Source: Haemophilus sp. CCUG 60358
GTDB lineage: Bacteria; Pseudomonadota; Gammaproteobacteria; Enterobacterales; Pasteurellaceae
Direction: 5' to 3'
DNA length: 64,000 nt
NCBI RefSeq assembly: GCF_001679485.1
Contig: NZ_LZOZ01000008.1
Span: forward strand, 62,447-126,446
In this document: positions 51,918-61,119 of the stretch, piece after piece
How the letters are laid out: each line of letters begins with the position of its first letter
Numbering within the stretch: position 1 is the stretch's first letter
Notes under the pieces: generated by a model
Database searches by the model: none
The model's input: only the letters and a program-made list of their open reading frames with translations
What the model was told of the DNA's origin: nothing
Made by a program: the position numbers and the translations under genes

Positions 51918-53120
51918 TTAGCTTTCAGCAATCCCCATTGCACAAACAGCAGCCGAACTCCATGCCCATTGGAAGTTGTAGCCACCTAACCAGCCGACAA
52001 CATCCAGTACCTCACCGATAAAATAGAGACCTTTAATCTTTGTCGCCTCCATGGTTTTAGATGAGATCTCATGAGTATCGACACCACCCATCGTCACTTC
52101 AGCCGTTCGGTAGCCCTCAGTGCCATTAGGAATAAATTGCCAGTTGTGGATTAAATTCTCTAAATTTTCTAACCGCACTTTACTTAAGTTCGCAATCACT
52201 TCATCTTGAATCAGACCTTGTTCTAACCAAAGCTCGACTAATTTTTTCGGTAATAAGCGACTTAATACGGTTTTTAACTGCAATTTTGGCGAAGATTGAC
52301 GCATCTCATCTAGGTGATGTCGAATATTGTTATAAGGCAATAAATCTAAATGAATGCTTTCACTAGGTTGCCAATAATTGGAGATTTGTAAAATAGCAGG
52401 GCCTGATAAGCCACGATGGGTGAACAGCATTTGATGAGTAAAGGTTTTGTTTTGATTCGTCGCCGCGACATCTAATGAAACACCAGAGAGTACAGAGTAG
52501 AATTTGTCACTTTCTCGCCACGTGAATGGCACAAGGCTTGCACGCGGAGGAATCACATTTAACCCAAATTGTTCTGCAATTTGATAGCCAAAAGGCGAAG
52601 CGCCTAAGCCAGGCATAGAGAGGCCGCCCGTGGCAATAATCAAATTCTGACATTGCCATTCAACTGCATTTACCTTTAATTTGAATCGTACGCTAGGGCC
52701 GTTTTCAACGGCTTCAACATCATTCACTTCGCTTCGTAGTTGAATGTTGACACCATATTTGTCACATTCGGCTCTGAGCATCTTCACTATATCTTCTGCG
52801 CCATTATCGCAAAATAACTGACCTAATTCTTTTTCGTGGTAAGGAATGCCGTATTCGGCGACTAAAGCAATGAAGTCCCATTGTGTATAACGTTTTAAGG
52901 CGGATTTGACGAAGTGTTTGTTTTGGCTGATATAACGGCTAGATGTGATTTCCATATTGGTGAAATTACAGAATCCACCGCCAGACATTAAAATTTTTCG
53001 ACCAATTTTCTTACCGTTATCAAAAATGGTGGCTTGTTTGCCCAGTTTGCCTAACTGGGCGGCACAAAATAAGCCAGAAGCACCGGCTCCAATAATGATA
53101 TTTTCTGAATAATGAGACAT
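51918..53120 (-). CDS. BaiN/RdsA (HI0933)-family NAD(P)/FAD-dependent oxidoreductase
   Basis: A 400-residue flavoprotein. FAD-binding GAGASGLFCAAQLG at the N terminus, GRKILMSGGGFCNFTN and the C-terminal GLYFIGEVLDVVGWLGGYNFQWAW are the family signature. The physiological substrate is not established. Its start lies 3 bases after the stop of the NrfFG protein, so it is the last gene of the cytochrome assembly operon. One uptake sequence lies around 52172. Confidence 0.9.
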   Translation of the reverse strand: MSHYSENIIIGAGASGLFCAAQLGKLGKQATIFDNGKKIGRKILMSGGGFCNFTNMEITSSRYISQNKHFVKSALKRYTQWDFIALVAEYGIPYHEKELGQLFCDNGAEDIVKMLRAECDKYGVNIQLRSEVNDVEAVENGPSVRFKLKVNAVEWQCQNLIIATGGLSMPGLGASPFGYQIAEQFGLNVIPPRASLVPFTWRESDKFYSVLSGVSLDVAATNQNKTFTHQMLFTHRGLSGPAILQISNYWQPSESIHLDLLPYNNIRHHLDEMRQSSPKLQLKTVLSRLLPKKLVELWLEQGLIQDEVIANLSKVRLENLENLIHNWQFIPNGTEGYRTAEVTMGGVDTHEISSKTMEATKIKGLYFIGEVLDVVGWLGGYNFQWAWSSAAVCAMGIAES

Positions 53121-53123
53121 AGC

Positions 53124-54179
53124 TTATTGTGAGGTTTGTCCTTTTTCAAAATAGTCTATCATTTTGATTCGTTGGATGACAGTACGGCGATCCACGGCAG
53201 CATTACCCGAATCTAATAATTGCTGCCAATAAGCTTTGGCTTTTTCAGCTTCATGATTTTTAAAGGCCTCAGTCGCTAATAACGTGAGGACTGAAATTTC
53301 ATTTTTATCCTGTTTTAAGGCTTCGTCCATTACTTGCTGGATTTCAGGCGTGATAGTTTGGCCTGCTTGGTAATAAAGTGCGGTCGCTTTTAAGCCTAAA
53401 ATAGCGGGTGTTGTGCCTGAAATTTTTTCTGCATTGTTATAGGCGATGAGTGCATGATCAAATTCATCATTTTGCATGTAGGCATCACCTAGCTGAGCCC
53501 AAAGCTCAGGGTTATTTACATCTTCTCGAATTTTATTTTGAATTTTGAGTACCATATCTTCTTTTTGATGCACCATTGATGTATCTGTTTTTTTATTGGC
53601 AAGCTCAAGCATCTCTTTTTCGCCTTGTTGAACACGTTCAAAACGATCAAGGGAGAAGTAATAACTTAAGGGAAGAATTAATAAAATAGCAAAGACCCAA
53701 ATGGCGGATTTGGTTTTAAATTTGACCGCACTTTTTTCTTCTTTAGGGGCAGTATGAGGTTGATTTTCGAGTTGTTTTGGCTCGCCTTCTGATTTTTTAG
53801 TAGAAAATAAAATTAATGCAAAAGCCCCAATTAATAACAAAATAGGCAATAGCCAGAGTAGTGCTGTATTCCATTGGAAAGGTGGCTTATAGTTTACGAA
53901 ATTACCGAAACGAGCTGTCATCGTGTCGATAATTTGCTGATTTGTTTTTCCTTCATCCACCATTTTATAGACTTCAATGCGTAAGTCATAAGCAATCGGT
54001 GAATTGGACTCAACTAAGTTTTGATTCTGGCATTGCGGGCAGCGTAAGGATTTTGCCAGCTCAACAGCACGAGTGCGATCGGTTTGGTTTTTAAACGCAT
54101 AGGTGTCGACCATTTCTGCGTGAGCAAAAAGGGCAAACGTCAGTAAAAGTGCGGTCAGAAATCGGGTTAATTTTTTCAT
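53124..54179 (-). CDS. ccmH: CcmH/NrfF-NrfG fusion, cytochrome c heme lyase subunit
   Basis: A 351-residue protein in two parts. After a signal peptide (ALLLTFALFAHA), residues 25-130 form the NrfF/CcmH domain with the thiol motif LRCPQCQNQN and a membrane helix (ALLWLLPILLLIGAFALILF region). A second helix (AIWVFAILLILPLSYYFSL) leads to TPR repeats (LWAQLGDAYMQNDEFDHALIAYNNAEK) as in NrfG. It presents apocytochrome c thiols to NrfE/CcmF; NrfF-NrfG serve the special CxxCK haem of NrfA in E. coli. Two uptake sequences lie inside. Confidence 0.88.
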   Translation of the reverse strand: MKKLTRFLTALLLTFALFAHAEMVDTYAFKNQTDRTRAVELAKSLRCPQCQNQNLVESNSPIAYDLRIEVYKMVDEGKTNQQIIDTMTARFGNFVNYKPPFQWNTALLWLLPILLLIGAFALILFSTKKSEGEPKQLENQPHTAPKEEKSAVKFKTKSAIWVFAILLILPLSYYFSLDRFERVQQGEKEMLELANKKTDTSMVHQKEDMVLKIQNKIREDVNNPELWAQLGDAYMQNDEFDHALIAYNNAEKISGTTPAILGLKATALYYQAGQTITPEIQQVMDEALKQDKNEISVLTLLATEAFKNHEAEKAKAYWQQLLDSGNAAVDRRTVIQRIKMIDYFEKGQTSQ

Positions 54180-54180
54180 T

Positions 54181-54714
54181 TTACTTTTTAGTTAATTCAT
54201 CAAGTTTTGGTTTGATCTCAGTGAGCCATGCTTTGCGATCCATATAGCCAGAATGACGATAACGGATCATGCCGTGCTCATCGACGACATAGGTTTCTGG
54301 TGCGCCATCTACGCCTAATTGCATCGCAAATTCACCACGGCTATCGTCAATAGTGAGTATAAATGGATTGCCCATGCGTTCGAGCATTGCAATACCGTTT
54401 TGTGGTTTGTCACGATAGTCGAAGCCCACAATTGGCACTTCTTTTGAAATTTCCATCAAAAGAGGGTGTTCCTGTTGGCAATAGCCACACCAACTTCCCC
54501 ACACATTAAGTAGAAAAGGCTTTTTCGGGAAATCTCTTGGGCTGACGATTTGACTCGGTTCAAGTAGATTTGCTTGATAGAATTCCGGTACTGGCTTATT
54601 AATGAGTGCAGAGGCAATTTGTTTTGGATCTTTATGTAAGCCAACAAAAAGCAGTAAGCAAATGCTTAATAACAAAATCAGCGGTAAAAACAAAATAAAC
54701 TTTTTATTCATCAC
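54181..54714 (-). CDS. dsbE: Thiol:disulfide interchange protein DsbE/CcmG type
   Basis: A 177-residue membrane-anchored thioredoxin. The N-terminal helix is [20 protein letters not shown], the active site [10 protein letters not shown] (CxxC), and [15 protein letters not shown] the conserved cis-Pro loop. It reduces apocytochrome c cysteines before haem attachment. The ATG lies 11 bases inside nrfE, and the stop is one base before the next gene; the three genes are tightly coupled. Confidence 0.92.
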   Translation of the reverse strand: MMNKKFILFLPLILLLSICLLLFVGLHKDPKQIASALINKPVPEFYQANLLEPSQIVSPRDFPKKPFLLNVWGSWCGYCQQEHPLLMEISKEVPIVGFDYRDKPQNGIAMLERMGNPFILTIDDSRGEFAMQLGVDGAPETYVVDEHGMIRYRHSGYMDRKAWLTEIKPKLDELTKK

Positions 54715-56608
54715 GTTTTCTCTTCAAATTGATGGCTGAACATAATGCGCCAAGTGCCATTAAAATGCCCCCGAGCCATAACCAGCGAATAAGCGGTTTG
54801 TAATGCAAGCGGAATGTGAACTCTCCTTTGCCTAAGTTATCACCCATAACAATGTATAAATCGCCCCAAAAGCCAGCATCTAACCCTACTTCACTCATGG
54901 TCATAGTTCGAACATCATAATAACGGCGTTCCGGTACAATTTCAGCGTACGGTTTGCCTTGTTTTGACACGCTAACGAAAGCGACTTCGGCGGTAAAGTT
55001 TGACCCAATTTCATTGGAAAAACGATCGTAATGGAATTCAAATTGACCTAATTGTTGGCTTTGTTGTGGTGCAAGCCTAACACCTAACTCACTGCCAAAG
55101 TAACTACTCATTACGGCACCCATTGTGGCAATCGCCACGCCACAGTGTGCGAGAATCATCCCGAAATAAGCAAGTCTTACTTTTGCCCAATTTTGCCATA
55201 AGGTGACGAATAAGACCCAAATAGCGAGGGTGAGTAATACATAAGCAAAGAAATGGAAACGTAACGCACTGTCATTTTGCAACGCGTTCCAAATCATGCC
55301 ATAAGCAATTACTGCAGCGGGAATAAGTAATAACAGACGTTTGAAAAAGCGTTTTTTGTCTGATTTAAACCAGTTTAAGCAAAGTGTACCCGCCATGGCA
55401 AAAAGTACTAACGTGAGCAAGGGCAAGAAAATACTATTAAAGTAAGGGGCCCCCACAGAAATACTTCCCCAATTCATGGCTTGGAATAGCATTGGATAGA
55501 AAGTGCCTAAGAAGGTACTGACGGTTGCGACGGTCAATACGATGTTTAAACCTAAAATAGCCCCAGTTTTAGAAATGAGTGGAAATTTGACCGCACTTTC
55601 ATTGGTATTTGTGCGTAGGGCAAATAAACTGAGTGAGCCGACAGTCAATAAGAAGAAAATAAGTAATAGTGCATAACCACGGGAGCTATCTAAAGCAAAA
55701 GCATGAACAGAGGTTAATGCACCTGAACGGACAATAAATGTGCCTAATATACTAAATGCAAAAGCGAGTAGGGAAAAGAGTGTTGTCCAGTAGCTAAACA
55801 TGCCTTGTCTTTCAGTCACCATTAAGCTGTGTAAAAGTGCAAGTCCTAATAACCATGGCATAAGTGAGGCGTTTTCTACAGGGTCCCAGAACCACCAGCC
55901 ACCCCAGCCTAATTCGTAATATGCCCACCAGGCACCGAGAACGATCCCTAACGTTAAGAATAACCAAGAAACGAGAACCCAAGCTCGCATCGCACGCGCG
56001 ATTGCTTGTGCAGAACGATTAAAGATTAAGGCAGAAATTGACATGGCAAAGTTAACGGCAAAGCCCACATAACCCACATATAACAGTGGTGGATGGAAAA
56101 TTAAGCCAATATCTTGCAGCATTGGATTGAGATCTCGCCCTTCTACAGGGGCAGGAAAAGCACGTCCAAATGGATTGGAGTAGAATAAAATGAAAATAGC
56201 AAAACCAAGACAAATTAAGCCGAGTAAAGAAAGGGTTTGTGCAGAAAAAGTGCGGTCATTTTTACGAGAGAAAAAGGCAAAAGCCACTAACCAAAGACTT
56301 AATGTGAAAAGCCAAAATAAAATGGAACCTTCATGTCCGCCCCAGGTGGCGGCGACTTTAAAAAATGTCGGGAGTTGAGAATTGGAGTGCGCTGCCACGT
56401 ATTCCAAAGTGAAGTCATCCGTTGCAAAAGAGTAGGCAAGAATACCGATTGAGACGCTCGTAAAAATACCGAAGCAATAACTTAATCCCCAAGCAGTGTT
56501 GGTGAGAGAGGGTTTATTTTGCCAAATACCTATTTGCGGCACGATGGAAAGTAAGATCGCCGCGGTGGTAGCAAAGAGTAATGAGAGAAATCCGAGTTCG
56601 GGAAGCAT
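54704..56608 (-). CDS. nrfE: CcmF/NrfE-type cytochrome c heme lyase
   Basis: A 634-residue polytopic protein with about 15 membrane helices. The tryptophan-rich WWD signature is [25 protein letters not shown], split here as [11 protein letters not shown] then [11 protein letters not shown]. Haem-ligand histidines lie in loops such as WGGHEGS and [12 protein letters not shown]. It attaches haem to c-type cytochromes in the periplasm. It lies beside nrfD with a terminator in between, consistent with NrfE, although it could also serve as the general CcmF. Confidence 0.88.
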   Translation of the reverse strand: MLPELGFLSLLFATTAAILLSIVPQIGIWQNKPSLTNTAWGLSYCFGIFTSVSIGILAYSFATDDFTLEYVAAHSNSQLPTFFKVAATWGGHEGSILFWLFTLSLWLVAFAFFSRKNDRTFSAQTLSLLGLICLGFAIFILFYSNPFGRAFPAPVEGRDLNPMLQDIGLIFHPPLLYVGYVGFAVNFAMSISALIFNRSAQAIARAMRAWVLVSWLFLTLGIVLGAWWAYYELGWGGWWFWDPVENASLMPWLLGLALLHSLMVTERQGMFSYWTTLFSLLAFAFSILGTFIVRSGALTSVHAFALDSSRGYALLLIFFLLTVGSLSLFALRTNTNESAVKFPLISKTGAILGLNIVLTVATVSTFLGTFYPMLFQAMNWGSISVGAPYFNSIFLPLLTLVLFAMAGTLCLNWFKSDKKRFFKRLLLLIPAAVIAYGMIWNALQNDSALRFHFFAYVLLTLAIWVLFVTLWQNWAKVRLAYFGMILAHCGVAIATMGAVMSSYFGSELGVRLAPQQSQQLGQFEFHYDRFSNEIGSNFTAEVAFVSVSKQGKPYAEIVPERRYYDVRTMTMSEVGLDAGFWGDLYIVMGDNLGKGEFTFRLHYKPLIRWLWLGGILMALGALCSAINLKRKRDE

Positions 56609-56709
56609 AGTATTCTTCAGTATTAATGGTTGTATTTGACAAAATAAGGTTAATTTTAAGTATGAAAAACATACGTAAAATTAACCGCACTTTAGTCTTT
56701 TAAATAAAC

Positions 56710-56734
56710 AAAAGGCGTATTGTATACGCCTTTT
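56710..56734. terminator. Hairpin between nrfD and nrfE
   Basis: AAAAGGCGTAT and ATACGCCTTTT pair around TGT, 22 bases past the nrfD stop. An uptake sequence (56684) lies beyond it. It probably lowers expression of the assembly genes relative to nrfABCD. Confidence 0.75.
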
Positions 56735-56755
56735 GATTAAATAAGAAGTTTATCC

Positions 56756-57721
56756 TTACGCAACGGTAAGTTGTCCGCCGTACAAGATGAAGTAACGTAA
56801 GCAGAGAACCCCGATTAAGTCGAAGATTGACACAAGGATAATAAAGTTCTTGTTGTATTTTAAGTTGTCTTTTACGGCAAGGTTGGCAAGTAGTGGAATT
56901 AAGATACCAATTAAGAATACCCCAATCCAGAAGACTGCACCCCAGAAGCCAGATAATGCATTCTGTAAGGCAACCACTTTTTGGCCACCACCAAAATAAA
57001 GACCCACGAAGAAACAAACTAATAAACCAAGCTCAGTTACCATGATTGGCACTTCAAATTTATGAATGAAGTGTGATTCATGGCTATCACCTTTTAATTT
57101 ACCTGCAATGAGGATAAATAAGAAGGTTGCAGCAATACCTGAAGATGTGCCTGAAGCCAAGAATAACGCTGGTAGAACAGGGTTATTTAACATTGGGTAA
57201 CTAATCAATGCTGAAAGTAAGAAACCGGTATAAGCCCCTAGTACAGCAGCTAAGATGAAGAGAATGACTTCTACAGGACCAGTTAAACGTTCTAATACAT
57301 TGATAATTTTACCGACAAAGCCAAGTTTTGGCATAAAACGTTGGATGAACGCCATGATATCTTCTTTGAAGATAACCGCACACCAACATACCAAGAACAG
57401 CATATAAACTTGGAATAACATTACCCCCATAGACATTACAGAGTTGAATTGATAGTTAAACATCAATTTCCAGAATGTCCAAGGACGTGCCAAGTGGAAA
57501 ATTAACAGGGTTAAACCAATTAATGTTGGCACAGAACCTAAAACGGCGGCTGCTCTGATAATCCAGTTTTTGCTAGGATTTTCTAATTTGTGACTACGTT
57601 TATAAGCAATCGCTAATTGTACCGCACCGGAAGAAATACCAAGTAAGAACAAATAGATAGCGATTGTTGAATCCCACACCAAATTAGGTGTGTGAAACGG
57701 AACAGGATAATCTAATGTCAT
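56756..57721 (-). CDS. nrfD: NrfD, quinol-oxidising membrane subunit
   Basis: A 321-residue protein with about eight transmembrane helices. VPFHTPNLVWDSTIAIYLFLLGISSG and the helix-rich remainder match NrfD. It takes electrons from menaquinol in the inner membrane and hands them to NrfC. It overlaps nrfC by 4 bases. Confidence 0.95.
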   Translation of the reverse strand: MTLDYPVPFHTPNLVWDSTIAIYLFLLGISSGAVQLAIAYKRSHKLENPSKNWIIRAAAVLGSVPTLIGLTLLIFHLARPWTFWKLMFNYQFNSVMSMGVMLFQVYMLFLVCWCAVIFKEDIMAFIQRFMPKLGFVGKIINVLERLTGPVEVILFILAAVLGAYTGFLLSALISYPMLNNPVLPALFLASGTSSGIAATFLFILIAGKLKGDSHESHFIHKFEVPIMVTELGLLVCFFVGLYFGGGQKVVALQNALSGFWGAVFWIGVFLIGILIPLLANLAVKDNLKYNKNFIILVSIFDLIGVLCLRYFILYGGQLTVA

Positions 57722-58395
57722 CTTCTTGGCTCCCCGTGTTGGAATGGAATATGGTAGAGATTTGGTTGAGTACCTAATTCCACTTTCGTGCGATAAACCG
57801 GTTTTTCTTTCACTTTGCGGGACACTTCGCTGCTTGGGTCATTCATATCACCAAAGGTTAATGCTTTGGTTGGACAAGCTTCTACACAAGCAGGTTGTTT
57901 GCCAGCTGCTAAGTTTGTATCGCGACAGAAGTTACATTTATCCGCAGTAAGATGCTCTGGATGAATGAAACGTACGCGATAAGGACAAACTGCGATACAG
58001 TATTGGCAACCCACGCAAAGATCTTTAGTTACATCAACGATACCTGTTTCAGGATCAATAAATGATGCACCGGTTGGACAAACAGCCACACAAGGGGCGT
58101 TTGTACAATGTTGGCAAGATTGACGGAAAAACTCGTATTCTTGATTTGGGAATTCGCCATAAGGTTCGCTACGGAGAATTTCCAAACGTGAAACGCCTTT
58201 AGGAACGTGGTTAGTTTCACGACAAGCATCCATACAAGCGGTACAGCCGATACAAGCTGTTTCGTCGTGTACCATTGCATAGCGTTTCGGTTTATCCGCC
58301 TTTTCCTCTTTCGCTAAAGAGGTAACTGATGTCCCCGTCATAAGGATTAATGCCCCCATGCCGGAAACAAAGTTTCGGCGTGAACAAGCTGTCAT
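57718..58395 (-). CDS. nrfC: NrfC, 4Fe-4S ferredoxin-type subunit
   Basis: A 225-residue periplasmic iron-sulfur protein. The twin-arginine signal SRRNFVSGMGALILM directs folded export. Four cluster motifs are present: CIGCTACMDAC, CQHCTNAPCVAVC, CVGCQYCIAVC and CNFCRDT...CVEAC. It carries electrons from NrfD to the pentahaem NrfB. Its ATG overlaps the nrfB stop by one base. Confidence 0.95.
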   Translation of the reverse strand: MTACSRRNFVSGMGALILMTGTSVTSLAKEEKADKPKRYAMVHDETACIGCTACMDACRETNHVPKGVSRLEILRSEPYGEFPNQEYEFFRQSCQHCTNAPCVAVCPTGASFIDPETGIVDVTKDLCVGCQYCIAVCPYRVRFIHPEHLTADKCNFCRDTNLAAGKQPACVEACPTKALTFGDMNDPSSEVSRKVKEKPVYRTKVELGTQPNLYHIPFQHGEPRR

Positions 58396-59060
58396 TATTT
58401 ATCCTTTTGTTCGGTTGATTGCGTTTGTGATTGTGCTTCTTTTGCCGCTTTGCGTTTTTGTTGTTCGCCGTGGCAATCTACACAAAGTTTCACACGATTT
58501 TTCGGTTGAATACCTTTCATCGCATCATCTTTCGGGTGTAATGTGTGGCAGCTTGCACAAGGCAATTTCATTGCGTGAACATCGTGCGCCCAAAGTTTTT
58601 CACGAAGTTTTGCTGGTTGGTGACAAGCAAAACAAACTTGGTTTTGTTCTTGTGCTGTGTACATTGGTTTTTTATCACCAAAGATATCGCCATCAAAACG
58701 CATCACATCTTTTGCACCACGACGGTGATCTTCCGAAATATTACCGTGACAGTTTACACAGTTAATCGGTTTACCTGTGTTAGGGCTTTTTTGATTTAAG
58801 TGTGCGCCGTGGAATTTACCAAAGTGTAATTCACCACCAGATTGATCTAAAGTTTGGTTTTTATCAACTTGGTCAAATTTGTGACATTTCGCACAATATT
58901 GGTTTGGATCACGTTGGTTATCCAATTGTGGCTCATAAGTGAGTTGAGAGGCAGGTGTTTTTGCCATCTCTTCCGCACTTGCAGCCATTGGCATTGCCGC
59001 AAGCATTGCAAGCAATGCAAGGGATTTTGCCGATTTGCTGATTAAAGAAGTTAAATTCAT
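58395..59060 (-). CDS. nrfB: NrfB, pentahaem cytochrome c
   Basis: A 221-residue periplasmic protein with a signal peptide (LALLAMLAAMPMAASA) and five CxxCH sites: CAKCH, CVNCH, CFACH, CASCH, CVDCH. It transfers electrons to NrfA. A hairpin made of two uptake sequences separates it from nrfA. Confidence 0.95.
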   Translation of the reverse strand: MNLTSLISKSAKSLALLAMLAAMPMAASAEEMAKTPASQLTYEPQLDNQRDPNQYCAKCHKFDQVDKNQTLDQSGGELHFGKFHGAHLNQKSPNTGKPINCVNCHGNISEDHRRGAKDVMRFDGDIFGDKKPMYTAQEQNQVCFACHQPAKLREKLWAHDVHAMKLPCASCHTLHPKDDAMKGIQPKNRVKLCVDCHGEQQKRKAAKEAQSQTQSTEQKDK

Positions 59061-59090
59061 TCTGATTACCTCAAATATATGGTTAAAAAT

Positions 59091-59126
59091 GACCGCACTT
59101 CGACACTTTAGTTACAAAGTGCGGTT
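59091..59126. terminator. Inverted uptake-sequence hairpin between nrfA and nrfB
   Basis: ACCGCACTT at 59092-59100 and AAGTGCGGT at 59117-59125 pair across a 16-base loop; on the minus strand TCATTTTT follows. It starts 7 bases after the nrfA stop and could give partial termination. Confidence 0.6.
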
Positions 59127-59132
59127 CTTTTT

Positions 59133-60656
59133 TTATTGTTTTGTTGCGGTATCTTCAGCTAATTTGCCATTGGCTTTCGCTTCTTTTACCCATTGAGGTA
59201 CAACAGTTTCTAAGAATTCTTTTTTCGCTTTACGTTCTTTCTCGATATCAATACCCATTACTTTCCATGCTTTATCAGCTGTAGAAATATCTGGTACTTC
59301 AACCGGAGTTTTCACGCCGTGTTTAGTTAAGATTGCTGCAAGTTTAGCACGTGCATCCGCTGCTTTGTCTAAACCAGAACCTAATACGCGGAGCATTACA
59401 TCAGGAGCGTGCATGTGGCCACCGTGGCTTGCTGCAGAGTAGTCCCAACGCCATTGAGCGTGACGGATATCCATTAAAGCAGGTTCCATTTCTTCTTTAG
59501 TTGCACCAGCATCCCATGCAGCTTTTGCTTCAAAGTGAGCGCGAACAACTTGATCTTCTAAGCGACCCATTACATCTTTCACTTCTTTTTTACGTGAAGC
59601 GACGATGTCTTTAAGTTTTTCTTTGCTTTGATCGTGACAGTTTGCACATGTGGTATCAAATGCATCGAATGGGTTTTGGATTTGGTGGTCGGTGTAAACT
59701 TTACCGTCTTTACCTTGTACTTTAGGCATGTGACAGTCGATACAAGTTACGCCGTTTTTACCGTGCATACCTAAAGACCAAATTTCAAAGTCAGGGTGTT
59801 GAGCTTTTAACATTGGTGCTTTAGAAAGAGAGTGAGTCCAGTCACTGAAGCCGATATCATCGTAGTATTTTTCGATGTCATCAACAGTTTGACCGTTATC
59901 CCAAGGGAAGGTTACTTGTTTTAAATCACCTGCGAAGTAGTACTCAACGTGACAGTTAGCACAAACTTCAGCACGTTGTTCTGTACGTGCAGCAGTGTTA
60001 AAGCTTAAGTTAGGTTGTTCTTTACCTTCAGCTTTTGCTTTCGCTTGAAGTGCAGTGTTTAAGTGATCTAATGCACGAAGAACGTGTGGACGAGCAATAC
60101 GTAATGCAGGTTTGCCTTCAGCAAAGTCTTTTGATGTAGTATCGTGACAGTCAGCACAACCGATTGAGTTAACCACTTCTGCGCCGCCTTTAGCCCATTT
60201 ACCGCTAAAGTAGCCATCTTCACCCCATTCCGCGATTAAACGTGGAACGTCTGGACCTTTACAAGTCCAACATGCCATTGGTTGTGGGCCATCAGTCGCA
60301 GTTTTCGGTGCGCCAGTACGTAAAATATCACGTACGTCTTTTACCGCATAAACGTGACCACGAGGTGCGTTATATTCTTTCGCAAAAGCATAACCGCCCC
60401 ATAACACGATTAAACGTGGATCTTGTTCATCTGCATAGATGATTTTGTCGCCTTTTTCAGTCGCTTTCCACGAATTGAATTGGCTAGGATATTTCTCAGC
60501 AAATTTTTCATTCACTGCTTCGATTTTTAAATTAGGGTTTGGTGCTTCCACAGGTTGTTCAACAGGCTTGTATACCATTTCAGCCATCGCTGAGTTATAT
60601 ACACCTAAAGCTGCGAAAGAAGTGGCCAAAACAAGGCTTTTTCTCAATGCGTTCAC
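59133..60656 (-). CDS. nrfA: Ammonia-forming cytochrome c nitrite reductase
   Basis: A 507-residue periplasmic pentahaem enzyme that reduces nitrite to ammonium with six electrons. The catalytic haem site CWTCK (about residues 129-133) is followed by CADCH, CANCH, CIDCH and CANCH. The signal peptide ends near SAMA. GTG 60656 is chosen: GGAG at 60665-60668 is then 8 bases upstream, while the earlier in-frame GTG (60665) overlaps that ribosome site. Upstream are FNR- and NarP-like sites. Confidence 0.95.
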   Translation of the reverse strand: MNALRKSLVLATSFAALGVYNSAMAEMVYKPVEQPVEAPNPNLKIEAVNEKFAEKYPSQFNSWKATEKGDKIIYADEQDPRLIVLWGGYAFAKEYNAPRGHVYAVKDVRDILRTGAPKTATDGPQPMACWTCKGPDVPRLIAEWGEDGYFSGKWAKGGAEVVNSIGCADCHDTTSKDFAEGKPALRIARPHVLRALDHLNTALQAKAKAEGKEQPNLSFNTAARTEQRAEVCANCHVEYYFAGDLKQVTFPWDNGQTVDDIEKYYDDIGFSDWTHSLSKAPMLKAQHPDFEIWSLGMHGKNGVTCIDCHMPKVQGKDGKVYTDHQIQNPFDAFDTTCANCHDQSKEKLKDIVASRKKEVKDVMGRLEDQVVRAHFEAKAAWDAGATKEEMEPALMDIRHAQWRWDYSAASHGGHMHAPDVMLRVLGSGLDKAADARAKLAAILTKHGVKTPVEVPDISTADKAWKVMGIDIEKERKAKKEFLETVVPQWVKEAKANGKLAEDTATKQ

Positions 60657-60802
60657 GATAATCACTCCATTAGGAAAGAATAAAAAACAATTTTAAATGC
60701 AAACAATTCCTATTAAGCTTTTGAATTCACTCATAAAAATAGTTCAGTGCAAGCATAAGATACCAAAAAGCAGTAGTTTTTCTAAGGTTATCTTCCAAAA
60801 GT

Positions 60803-60847
60803 TTGAGGTTGATCAAACTTTAAAATCAAAATACTCATAAAAGGGTA
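60803..60847. promoter_or_regulatory. FNR-like and NarP/NarL-like sites of the nrf promoter
   Basis: TTGAGGTTGATCAA (60803-60816) matches TTGAT-N4-ATCAA with one mismatch. TACTCAT-AA-AAGGGTA (60832-60847) is a 7-2-7 inverted heptamer pair with one mismatch to TACYYMT. Their centres are 30 bases apart, close to the 33 of the E. coli nrfA promoter (-41.5 and -74.5). FNR would be centred about 147 bases before the nrfA start codon. The rest of the 463-base gap holds one uptake sequence (60890) and the adhesin leader. Confidence 0.6.
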
Positions 60848-61053
60848 TGCTAACTCTACGATAATTTGTGTGTAGGTTAAAAAGTGCGGTTCATTTTTAC
60901 TTACAAGGAGATAGTTCTTTGGAATGCTACCCGTATTCATTAAACTCCTTTTTATGCAATCACTTGCTTGATTTTAAATGTAAATCTTTTGTAAAGATTA
61001 GTATAAAAAGAAAACATTAACTTGCCGTAAATAAGGAGGTAAAATATAACTTT

Positions 61054-61097
61054 AGCGGTTTTATATACCGCTCATTTATTTGTTTTGAGAGCGGTAT
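61054..61097 (+). promoter_or_regulatory. Mutually exclusive hairpins in the trimeric adhesin leader
   Basis: AGCGGT at 61054-61059 can pair with ACCGCT at 61067-61072, while ATACCGCTC at 61065-61073 can instead pair with GAGCGGTAT at 61089-61097. The second stem ends 22 bases before the ATG. An unused AAGGAGGT lies at about 61033. A probable -10 (TATAAA, 61002-61007) puts these in the transcript. A regulatory role is inferred. Confidence 0.4.
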
Positions 61098-61119
61098 TAC
61101 TTGAGGAAAACAATGTATT

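Noticed and set aside
58358..58765. 135-residue plus-strand ORF opposite nrfB and nrfC
   Set aside because: Antisense to two clear cytochrome genes; the composition reflects the complement of CxxCH codons.
61054..61100. Riboswitch of a known class before the adhesin
   Set aside because: Hairpins are present, but no known aptamer consensus was recognised.
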